12,033 bases of DNA from CAYQQJ01 sp964515945 (GTDB taxonomy: Bacteria; Pseudomonadota; Gammaproteobacteria; Pseudomonadales; Cellvibrionaceae). Below, piece by piece: positions 5,661-12,033 of the stretch. Below the pieces are notes generated by a model. It saw only the letters and a program-made list of their open reading frames with translations, made no database searches and was not told where the DNA came from. Numbering within the stretch: the stretch's first letter is position 1; each line of letters begins with the position of its first letter. Where the stretch lies: positions 1 through 12,033 of the forward strand of contig CAZEWY010000104.1 in the NCBI GenBank assembly GCA_964515945.1, in the 5' to 3' direction. The position numbers were made by a program, and so were the translations under genes.

Positions 5661-7148
5661 ATGCCTTCATCCCAGTCCCCCTATTTCGCCGCCGTCGACC
5701 TTGGCTCCAACAGCTTTCACATGCTGATCGCCCGCGTCGATCAGAATCGGGTGGAAACCATCGATCGCGTCAAGGAAATGGTACAGATAGCGCGGGGCAT
5801 GAAGGGCAAGGAAGGCATCGATCCCGCCGCCCAGGAGCGCGCCCTGGAATGCCTGAGCCGCTTTGCCGAACGCCTGCGGGACATACCCGCAACCCAGATA
5901 CGCGCGGTGGGTACCAAAACTCTGCGCACCGCCAAGAATACCAGGAAATTCATCAAAGCCGCCGAAAAGACACTGGGTTGCCCGATCCAGATTATTTCCG
6001 GATACGAGGAGGCGCGTCTGGTCTATCACGGCCTGGCCAACACCGTCGCCCATGACGGATCCCAGCGACTGGTGGTGGACATAGGCGGCGGCAGCACCGA
6101 ATTTGTCATAGGCCTTGAATACGAGCCCCTGAGCATGGAAAGCCTCCCCCTGGGCTGCGTCACCTACGCCGAAAAATTCTTCTTCAACAATGGCAATCAC
6201 GTTACCGAGAAATCCATGCGCCGGGCTTATGTTGCCGCCTGCTCTGAACTCGAAATAATCAGGCGCAACTTTCTTCGGCGAGGCTGGGATACCGCCTATG
6301 GCACCTCCGGCACAATGAGAACCATTGCGGATCTGGTTACGGAGGCCGACGGCGGCGCCGTAGTCACCCGCAGTTCTTTGGAAAGGCTTTGGAATCAACT
6401 GGTCGAGGGCGAGGAGCTCAGCGCCCATGTGCCCAAACCACGTCAGGACGTATTGCCGGCCGGTGTCGCCATTCTGGCCGCCATCTTTGACCAGCTCAAG
6501 ATCGACAAGATCCAGGTGGCCGACGCCACTCTCAAAGAAGGACTGATCTACGACACCATCGGGCGCCTCAGCAATCAGGACTCCCGCGTGGAAACGGTGC
6601 ACAAACTGCTCGAGCAATACCACATAGACCCACAACAGGCCCGGCGGGTCGCCGACTGCGCCCAACATTTCTGGCAACAGATCAACGGGCCGGAATTGCC
6701 CGGTGTATCACGTTCAAAAATATTGACCTGGGCGGCCCAACTGCACGAAATCGGCCTCAGCGTTTCCCATTCCGGCTACCATAACCACGGCTACTATATT
6801 TTGCGACACAGCGACCTCGCCGGCTTTGGACGCTATGAGCAGTACATCCTGGCCAACCTGGTGCGCGCGCATCGCAAAAAACTCAAGCCGGAACGTTTTG
6901 CGGAACTGGACGATCACGCCCTGCCCGCCTTTATCCCGCTGATGATCTGCCTGCGCCTGGCTGTATTGCTCAACCGACGCCGCGAGGATCTGGATGCATT
7001 GCCGGACCTGCAAAGGGACGGTCAAAAATACACGCTGACCTTTGAGGAAGACTGGCTGGCGGCACATCCGCTGACCCGGGCAAGCCTCGAGCAGGAAGCG
7101 GATCATTTCACCAATATCAATGCGCAACTTGACATTGTTACGGAATAA
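5661..7148 (+). CDS. ppx: Ppx/GppA family phosphatase (exopolyphosphatase)
   Basis: A 495-residue member of the ASKHA-fold Ppx/GppA family, which removes terminal phosphate from polyphosphate and/or pppGpp in the cytoplasm. The first phosphate-binding loop is AVDLGSNSFHML (11-22). GTKTLRTAKN (84-93) and ISGYEEARLVYHG (112-124) follow, the latter holding the catalytic glutamate. The second phosphate loop is VVDIGGGSTEFVIG (138-151), then GTSGTM (214-219). The C-terminal helical HD-like domain includes LHEIGLSVSHSGYHNHGYYIL (361-381, split: LHEIGL and HSGYHNHG). Length lies between E. coli GppA (494) and PPX (513), so sequence alone does not separate the two activities. The ATG at 5661 has no clear ribosome site, but DLGSNS lies at the expected distance from the start. 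No ppk is nearby. The J-domain gene follows after 60 bases. Confidence 0.92.
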   Translation: MPSSQSPYFAAVDLGSNSFHMLIARVDQNRVETIDRVKEMVQIARGMKGKEGIDPAAQERALECLSRFAERLRDIPATQIRAVGTKTLRTAKNTRKFIKAAEKTLGCPIQIISGYEEARLVYHGLANTVAHDGSQRLVVDIGGGSTEFVIGLEYEPLSMESLPLGCVTYAEKFFFNNGNHVTEKSMRRAYVAACSELEIIRRNFLRRGWDTAYGTSGTMRTIADLVTEADGGAVVTRSSLERLWNQLVEGEELSAHVPKPRQDVLPAGVAILAAIFDQLKIDKIQVADATLKEGLIYDTIGRLSNQDSRVETVHKLLEQYHIDPQQARRVADCAQHFWQQINGPELPGVSRSKILTWAAQLHEIGLSVSHSGYHNHGYYILRHSDLAGFGRYEQYILANLVRAHRKKLKPERFAELDDHALPAFIPLMICLRLAVLLNRRREDLDALPDLQRDGQKYTLTFEEDWLAAHPLTRASLEQEADHFTNINAQLDIVTE

Positions 7149-7208
7149 ATTGTTACCGGATAATAAGTGTTAACCGGCAATAGCCGATAGGGATTCCGAA
7201 TATTCACC

Positions 7209-7940
7209 ATGTTGATTCGTCTGATTCTCATAATCGCAGTGATCGCCGCCATCTGGTATGGCTACCGACGCATTCAGGCCCTGCCCCCGGAACGCCGGTC
7301 CAGACTCTGGTGGATGCTGGCGGTGGGTGGACTGATTGTGATCAGTCTTGTCGGGATAGCCACCGGCCGCATGCATTGGTTAGGCGGCGTCCTGGCTCTA
7401 TTGCTGGCCGGCGCCAGGTATGGAACCCAGTTGCTTTTCCGGATCTGGCCACTGCTGCGCGCCAGTGGACAAGACGCGGTGTTTCGCACCGAGCACCTTG
7501 AAGTGCGTTTTGTTATCAAAACCAACCGGCTTCAGGGGGTCGTCATCAAAGGCCTTCATGAAGGCGAAGCGCTGCACACCATGCCCGCTCAGCAACTGCG
7601 GGAACTCGCCGACCTCTATCAGGACAGAGACCGGAAGTCCTGGTACCTGGTGCACGTATTTTTGCAGCGCGCCAGCATGGGCGAAACGGCCTACCGAAAC
7701 AAGAGTCAGGACGACAGCCAAAGCCAGGGACATCGCCAGGACAGCGGCGGCTTCCCTTCGTCACCAACCCGCGACGAAGCGCTCCTGATCCTCGGCCTGA
7801 ACGGCAACCCGGACAGAAACGAAATCATCGCGGCCCATCGCAAACTGATCCAGAAGCTCCACCCGGACCGGGGCGGCAACGACTACCTCGCCGCCCGCGT
7901 CAACCAGGCCAAGGATGTACTGCTCGCGAGAAATTCATAG
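7209..7940 (+). CDS. Membrane-anchored J-domain (DnaJ-like) co-chaperone
   Basis: A 243-residue protein with three hydrophobic segments (about 2-18, 33-52 and 56-77). A soluble middle region follows (about 90-160), then a Gln/Ser-rich linker (about 164-186) and a short C-terminal J domain (about 187-241). The J domain carries the essential HPD motif (218-220) in KLHPDRGGNDYLAARVNQAK, a form close to the Pam18/Tim14 type. It lacks the Gly/Phe and zinc-finger regions of DnaJ, so it is a type III J-protein likely to recruit DnaK to the inner membrane. Related proteins are common in proteobacteria, with no firm client known. The start ATG at 7209 has only a distant AGGGA (15 bases), but MLIRLILII is a plausible membrane start. 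It follows ppx by 60 bases and ends 10 bases from the convergent cmoM. Confidence 0.85.
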   Translation: MLIRLILIIAVIAAIWYGYRRIQALPPERRSRLWWMLAVGGLIVISLVGIATGRMHWLGGVLALLLAGARYGTQLLFRIWPLLRASGQDAVFRTEHLEVRFVIKTNRLQGVVIKGLHEGEALHTMPAQQLRELADLYQDRDRKSWYLVHVFLQRASMGETAYRNKSQDDSQSQGHRQDSGGFPSSPTRDEALLILGLNGNPDRNEIIAAHRKLIQKLHPDRGGNDYLAARVNQAKDVLLARNS

Positions 7941-7950
7941 AGAGGATACT

Positions 7951-8745
7951 TCACCCCTTGCGGCACAACAGGTGAATGTAACGCCCCAGGTCCCGGTAAG
8001 GTAACTGCCGCGAGAAGGCCAATTCCATTTCCCGCAGGGTATCGGGTTCCCGGGCACGATCTTCAGCATTGAAGATGTAATCGTGAAAAACGCGAATACC
8101 GGAACAGCAGATTTCCTCCAGACCCGCCTCGGCGATCCATCTGCGCACCTGCTCCAGACGCAGCGGATGAGTCGGCGTCAGACTGCCGCGAAAACCCGTG
8201 TAATCCTCCTGCTGGATTTTCCTGAAATTGGTGCGCAACAGATTCTTGAAGATCATGCCGTTCAGGTTATAGAACACCAGTGAGAAATAGCCGCCGGGAC
8301 GCACCAGGGGCTCCAGACTCGCCACCAGCTCCGCCGGCTCCTTCAGCCATTCAATCACCGCATGGCACATCACCAGATCAAATGAGGTCTGTACACCCGC
8401 CGAGGTCTGTACACCCACCAAAGTTGAACTCAATTCCTGCAGCGGTGATTGCACAATTTTCACCCGATCCTGAACCTCAACCGGAAGCGACGCAGATTTC
8501 GCACGCGCCAATTCCAACATCTCCCCGGAAATATCCGTAAGCACCAGTTGGTGCCCCGCCTCGGCCAGCTCCAGTGCAAATTGCCCCTGGCCGCCACCAG
8601 CATCGAGAATGTTCAGGGAGTTTCCGGCAAGGGGCAAAAACTCTGCAAAATCCCGGCGCAGTACCGCAAGGCGCAACTGACCCTTGGCGCTGTTGTAGAT
8701 GTTGCGCCTGAAACGCGGTGCTATACCATCAAAATTGCGATCCAT
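7951..8745 (-). CDS. cmoM: tRNA 5-carboxymethoxyuridine methyltransferase CmoM
   Basis: CmoM (formerly SmtA) uses SAM to methylate 5-carboxymethoxyuridine at tRNA wobble position 34, giving its methyl ester. The 264-residue protein matches E. coli CmoM (about 261) along its length: DRNFDGIAPRFRRNIYNSAKGQLR at the N-terminus (residues 2-25), motif I NILDAGGGQGQ (45-55), acidic DIS (71-73), FDLVMCHAVIEWL (122-134), and RVFHDYIF and LGRYIH near the end. Between motifs a six-residue unit is tandemly repeated (GVQTSA then GVQTSF, residues 111-122), encoded by an 18-bp direct repeat at 8384-8419. The ATG at 8745 agrees with the E. coli start; the ribosome site is weak (AAAGAGA). cmoA and cmoB, which make the substrate, are not in the window. 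Confidence 0.94.
   Translation of the reverse strand: MDRNFDGIAPRFRRNIYNSAKGQLRLAVLRRDFAEFLPLAGNSLNILDAGGGQGQFALELAEAGHQLVLTDISGEMLELARAKSASLPVEVQDRVKIVQSPLQELSSTLVGVQTSAGVQTSFDLVMCHAVIEWLKEPAELVASLEPLVRPGGYFSLVFYNLNGMIFKNLLRTNFRKIQQEDYTGFRGSLTPTHPLRLEQVRRWIAEAGLEEICCSGIRVFHDYIFNAEDRAREPDTLREMELAFSRQLPYRDLGRYIHLLCRKG
8384..8419. repeat. 18-bp tandem direct repeat within cmoM
   Basis: Two adjacent 18-base copies (8384-8401 and 8402-8419) share 17 of 18 bases; both begin GAGGTCTGTACACCC. The unit is six codons, so the reading frame is kept. Confidence 0.9.
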
Positions 8746-8801
8746 TGTTTTCTCTTTGACCGTCTCAGACTGCTGACGAAGCTGAACAAGCCACGGTAGG
8801 A

Positions 8802-8908
8802 GTTTGGCATTAGGATGGATTTTTCAAAACCCTCACGTCAGGGATGACGTGCGGGAGCTATAGGGACATATTTACCGCGTTTTTGAAAAATCCATCCTAA
8901 TGACAAAC
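8802..8908. repeat. Structured inverted-repeat element between cmoM and the M16 peptidase gene
   Basis: The outer arms 8802-8829 and 8881-8908 pair over 28 bases with one mismatch; the inner 22 pairs (8808-8829 with 8881-8902) are perfect. Directly inside the left arm is a second hairpin: 8830-8840 pairs with 8845-8855 (CACGTCA GGGA TGACGTG plus three outer GC pairs and one mismatch). The remaining loop, 8856-8880, contains TATAGGGACATATTTACCGC. The whole could fold as a Y-shaped cruciform or RNA. No target-site duplication and no coding capacity are seen. It lies in the divergent intergenic region, 57 bases from the cmoM start. Confidence 0.88.
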
Positions 8909-8936
8909 GGGTCGAAGCCGCCACTCCCGAATAAAG

Positions 8937-8968
8937 TTGAATGTGTCTGTCCCGGGCGGCACAATAAT
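8937..8968 (+). promoter_or_regulatory. Possible promoter of the M16 peptidase gene
   Basis: TTGAAT (8937-8942; 4 of 6) and CACAAT (8960-8965; 4 of 6) are 17 bases apart; AATAAT (8963-8968) is a better -10 but at 20 bases. A small GC hairpin (GGCCG AGAGA CGGCC, 8979-8993) would lie in the leader. Weak evidence. Confidence 0.3.
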
Positions 8969-9014
8969 CGCTGCTCCTGGCCGAGAGACGGCCGTAACTC
9001 CAACTGAGGTCATT

Positions 9015-11942
9015 ATGCCGGTAAGCACGCAACAGCCCCACCCCGCTTTTACGCACATTCGTACGCAGCCCATCGAATCGCTCAATGTTGTTGTGGAGGA
9101 ATACCAGCACAAGAAAACCGGCGCGCAGCACGTCCATATCCAGTCGGACAATCCCGAGAATGTTTTCTTGGTGGCCCTGCGCACGGTACCGACCGACTCC
9201 ACCGGCGTGGCGCACATCCTGGAACATACCGCCCTGTGCGGCAGCAAACGCTACCCCGTGCGGGATCCCTTCTTCATGATGACCCGCCGTTCACTGAACA
9301 CCTTCATGAACGCCATGACCAGTTCCGACTGGACCGCCTACCCTTTTGCCAGCGTCAACCGTAAGGACTTCGACAACCTGCTCGATGTCTATCTGGATGC
9401 GGTTTTCTTCTCCCGGCTGGACCCGCTCGATTTTGCCCAGGAAGGTCACCGGGTGGAGTTTGCCGAGCCGGGCAACAGCGATTCGCCGCTGGTCTACAAG
9501 GGTGTAGTCTACAACGAAATGAAAGGCGCCATGAGTTCGGTGCCCTCGCAACTGCATCAGACACTCAGCAAATACCTGTTCCCCACCAATACCTACCATC
9601 ACAACAGCGGTGGCGAACCGGATGCCATACCCGACCTCACCTATGAGCAACTGGTGCACTTTTATCGCACCCACTATCACCCCAGCAACGCCATCTTCAT
9701 GACCTTTGGCGACATTCCCGCCGCCGATCATCAGGCGAAATTCGAGGAGCGGGCACTGAAGGAATTTGACCGTCTCGACAAGCAGATACAGGTCCCCAAC
9801 GAGAAGCGCTACCATGCGCCCCTGGCCGTGCAGGAATTCTATCCCCTCAATGAAGCTGGCGATAAAAAGCACCACATGATCATGGGCTGGCTGCTGGGCG
9901 ACAACACCCAGCTTATGGACGCCATGCGCGCGCAACTGCTCGCCAGCGTGCTGCTGGACAACAGCGCCTCACCCCTGACCCAGGCCCTGGAAACCAGCGA
10001 TCTCGGTGCCGCGCCCTCCCCCCTGTGCGGCATTGATGATTCCCAGAAGGAACTGACCTTTATCTGCGGTCTGGAAGGCTGCGCCGAAGGCAGCGAAAAC
10101 GCCGTTCAGGCGCTGATCCTGGAAACCCTGGAGCGCGTCGCCGAAGAAGGCCTGCCCCTGGAAGATATGGAAGCGTCCCTGCATCAACTGGAGCTGCACC
10201 AGCGGGAAATTGGCGGCGACAGCTATCCTTACGGGCTGCAGTTGTTGATGACGGCACTGACCGCCGCTACCCATCGCGGCGACCCGGTTGCGCTGCTGAA
10301 TATAGATCCCGTGCTGACACAACTGCGGCAGGATATTCAGGATCCCGGCTTCATCAAGCAACTGGTGCGCAAGCTGTTACTGGACAACCCCCACCGCGTA
10401 CGCCTGACACTGAGCCCCGACAATCACCTGGCAGCGCGCCGGGATCAGGCGGAAGCCCAGCGCCTGGCGGAGATCAAGGCCGCGCTGAACGAACAGCAGA
10501 CACAATCTATTATTGAACGGGCAGCGGCCCTGGAGGCGCGCCAGACCCAGGTGGATGACGAAAGCATTCTGCCGAAAGTCACCCTCGACGATGTGCCTTT
10601 GGAGGGAAAGTATGTTTCTGGCGAAAAGGACAGCCTAGGCAAGAGCAGCCTGACCCGCTACAACGCCGGCACCAACGGCCTCGTTTATCAACAGGTTGTC
10701 TTCGATCTGCCACACCTAACACCAGAACTGCTGCAATTGCTGCCGGTTTACACCAGTTGCCTCACCGAAGTGGGTATCGGCGATAAGGACTATCTGGCGG
10801 TACAGCGTTGGCAGGCCCGAGTCTGCGGCAGTCTGTCGGCCTTCAGCAGTGTACGCGGTGGCCCGGATGATGTGCAGCGCATCAACAGCTATCTGACATT
10901 ATCCGGCAAGGCTCTGAACCGCAACCAGGACGCCCTTTGTGAACTCATGCAGGCAACCCTCGCTCAGGCACGCTTTGACGAGCTGCCCCGATTGCGCGAG
11001 CTGATCGCACAAATGCGCGCCCAGCGCGAACAGGGCATCACCGGCAATGGCCATGTGCTCGCCATGCTTGCCGCCAGCTCCGGCATGTGCGGCGCCACCC
11101 GACTTTCTCACGAGCTGGCTGGCATCGCCGGCACCGCAGCCTTCAAACATCTGGACAAAGGCTTGAGCGAACCCGCCCTGCTGGCAGCACTGGGCGAAAA
11201 ACTGGCGACGATTCACGCACAGGTGATGACCGCGCCGCGCCAGTACCTGCTGATCTCGGAAGCCGAATATCATGCGCGCTTTCAGCAGAATTATGCTTCG
11301 CATTTTGCCAGTCCTGGCGATTCCACCAATTTCCACAATTTTCACCTGGATCCGGTCAGCGAGCGCGTCAACCAGGCCTGGCTCACCAACACCCAGGTCA
11401 ACTTCTGCGCCAAGGCCTTTCCCACAGTGCCCATGTCCCATGAAGACTCGGCACCCCTGGTGGTACTGGGCAGCTTCCTGCGCAACGGCTTTTTGCACCG
11501 CGTCGTGCGCGAACAAGGCGGTGCCTACGGCGGCGGCGCCAACCAGAACAACGACAGCGCCGCTTTCCGCTTCTTCTCCTACCGCGATCCACGCTTGGCC
11601 GACACCTTGAACGACTTCGACAAATCCATCGACTGGCTGCTCAATAGCGAACACAGCTGGCAATCCGTGGAAGAAGCCATTCTCGGCACCATATCCGGCA
11701 TCGACCGCCCCGAATCCCCCGCCGGCGAAGCCAAGCGCACCTTTCAGTCCGAACTCCACGGTCGCACCCGGGAACTGAAGCAGATATTCAGGGAAAGGGT
11801 GTTGGCAACGCGCATTGAGGATTTGAAGCGAGTTGCTGAGACTTACTTGACCAAGACCGACGCGGCCAGCACTGCTGTTATTACGGACAGAAGTAAGCGT
11901 GAAGCCGTGGAAGAAATTGGATTGAGCAGTTTTAATCTATGA
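9015..11942 (+). CDS. M16C zinc metalloprotease, presequence-protease (PreP)-like
   Basis: A 975-residue M16C-family peptidase, the length of PreP enzymes, in which two halves close around short unstructured peptides. The inverted zinc motif HILEH (67-71; ligands His67 and His71, catalytic Glu70) is followed by the third ligand Glu168 in GVVYNEMKGAMSS. The second half contains the conserved Arg/Tyr substrate-binding region RVVREQGGAYGGGA before FFSYRDPR. No signal peptide or membrane segment is visible, so a cytoplasmic peptide-degrading role is likely; bacterial substrates are not well defined. I choose ATG 9015: GAGGT (9006-9010) lies four bases upstream, and the family N-terminus HPAFTHIRTQPIESLNV begins shortly after. 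The reading frame extends upstream to a TTG at 8937, but that has no ribosome site. It is divergent from cmoM. Confidence 0.93.
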   Translation: MPVSTQQPHPAFTHIRTQPIESLNVVVEEYQHKKTGAQHVHIQSDNPENVFLVALRTVPTDSTGVAHILEHTALCGSKRYPVRDPFFMMTRRSLNTFMNAMTSSDWTAYPFASVNRKDFDNLLDVYLDAVFFSRLDPLDFAQEGHRVEFAEPGNSDSPLVYKGVVYNEMKGAMSSVPSQLHQTLSKYLFPTNTYHHNSGGEPDAIPDLTYEQLVHFYRTHYHPSNAIFMTFGDIPAADHQAKFEERALKEFDRLDKQIQVPNEKRYHAPLAVQEFYPLNEAGDKKHHMIMGWLLGDNTQLMDAMRAQLLASVLLDNSASPLTQALETSDLGAAPSPLCGIDDSQKELTFICGLEGCAEGSENAVQALILETLERVAEEGLPLEDMEASLHQLELHQREIGGDSYPYGLQLLMTALTAATHRGDPVALLNIDPVLTQLRQDIQDPGFIKQLVRKLLLDNPHRVRLTLSPDNHLAARRDQAEAQRLAEIKAALNEQQTQSIIERAAALEARQTQVDDESILPKVTLDDVPLEGKYVSGEKDSLGKSSLTRYNAGTNGLVYQQVVFDLPHLTPELLQLLPVYTSCLTEVGIGDKDYLAVQRWQARVCGSLSAFSSVRGGPDDVQRINSYLTLSGKALNRNQDALCELMQATLAQARFDELPRLRELIAQMRAQREQGITGNGHVLAMLAASSGMCGATRLSHELAGIAGTAAFKHLDKGLSEPALLAALGEKLATIHAQVMTAPRQYLLISEAEYHARFQQNYASHFASPGDSTNFHNFHLDPVSERVNQAWLTNTQVNFCAKAFPTVPMSHEDSAPLVVLGSFLRNGFLHRVVREQGGAYGGGANQNNDSAAFRFFSYRDPRLADTLNDFDKSIDWLLNSEHSWQSVEEAILGTISGIDRPESPAGEAKRTFQSELHGRTRELKQIFRERVLATRIEDLKRVAETYLTKTDAASTAVITDRSKREAVEEIGLSSFNL

Positions 11943-11951
11943 AGGTCGATA

Positions 11952-11972
11952 GGGGGCTGTAAGAGAGTCCCC
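11952..11972 (+). terminator. Weak hairpin after the M16 peptidase gene
   Basis: GGGGGCT (11952-11958) pairs with AGTCCCC (11966-11972) with one G-U pair and a 7-base loop, starting ten bases after the stop codon. There is no T-tract, so it is not a standard intrinsic terminator and may belong to the repeat that follows. Confidence 0.3.
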
Positions 11973-11996
11973 GGGCGCACAGGGTGAGTGTTCAGC

Positions 11997-12033
11997 AAAC
12001 GCCGTGAATACATCCCTGTAGGCTCCGACACGA
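11997..12033 (-). repeat. Partial dispersed repeat at the window edge
   Basis: Read on the minus strand, 12027-11997 (CGGAGCCTACAGGGATGTAT then TCACGGCGTTT) resembles 8853-8882 on the plus strand with about three quarters identity and one gap. I also recall this sequence type as a recurring intergenic repeat in marine gammaproteobacteria. The copy is cut by the end of the window. Confidence 0.55.

Noticed and set aside
7151..7179. TGTTACCGG and TGTTAACCGG near-direct repeat after ppx
   Set aside because: It is too short and imperfect to assign as an operator or repeat; probably chance.
8937..9014. Upstream extension of the M16 peptidase to a TTG at 8937
   Set aside because: There is no ribosome site, the extra residues do not resemble the family, and the ATG at 9015 has GAGGT at suitable spacing.
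1..12033. Mobile element, defence system, CRISPR, tRNA or rRNA genes
   Set aside because: No transposase, integrase, phage or effector signatures, no regular repeat-spacer array and no recognisable structural RNA were seen; the genes are conserved housekeeping types.

Overview
This window looks like ordinary core chromosome from a gammaproteobacterium, probably a marine or Pseudomonadales/Cellvibrionales-type lineage. The basis is protein resemblance: LeuC, LeuD, MsrA and CmoM closely track the enterobacterial and Pseudomonas versions, a divergent LysR gene precedes leuC as in Pseudomonas, and a TIGR04219-type outer membrane protein is present. The genus cannot be fixed from this sequence. 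A run of ten Ns inside leuC shows the sequence comes from a draft scaffold, possibly a metagenome assembly.

Layout from left to right. (1) Positions 1-2278 hold the leucine-biosynthesis operon leuCD on the minus strand, with a well-formed sigma70 promoter. A perfect palindromic T-N11-A site centres about 65 bases upstream of the inferred transcription start. (2) Positions 2279-3163 hold a divergent LysR-type regulator, the likely controller of leuCD and of itself. (3) Positions 3352-4098 encode a small outer-membrane beta-barrel protein. It ends at a bidirectional terminator shared with the convergent msrA. (4) Positions 4190-5517, minus strand, are a two-gene unit of a Methyltransf_16-like methyltransferase followed by msrA (methionine sulfoxide repair). 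(5) Positions 5661-7940, plus strand, hold ppx (exopolyphosphatase / pppGpp phosphohydrolase family) followed by a membrane-anchored J-domain protein. (6) Positions 7951-8745, minus strand, hold cmoM, the tRNA wobble-uridine carboxymethoxy methyltransferase, which carries a small in-frame tandem duplication. (7) Positions 9015-11942, plus strand, encode a presequence-protease-like M16C zinc peptidase.

No prophage, insertion sequence, CRISPR array, RNA gene, defence locus or biosynthetic cluster is visible, and I do not see an undescribed multi-gene system. The most unusual material is intergenic. A 107-bp, heavily folded inverted-repeat element lies between cmoM and the peptidase gene. Its core resembles sequence at the right edge of the window in reverse orientation, and more weakly the left edge, which suggests a dispersed repeat family. 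The candidate LysR operator is the best regulatory signal. No stretch without a gene exceeds 300 bases; the longest, 8746-9014, holds the inverted-repeat element and a weak promoter candidate.
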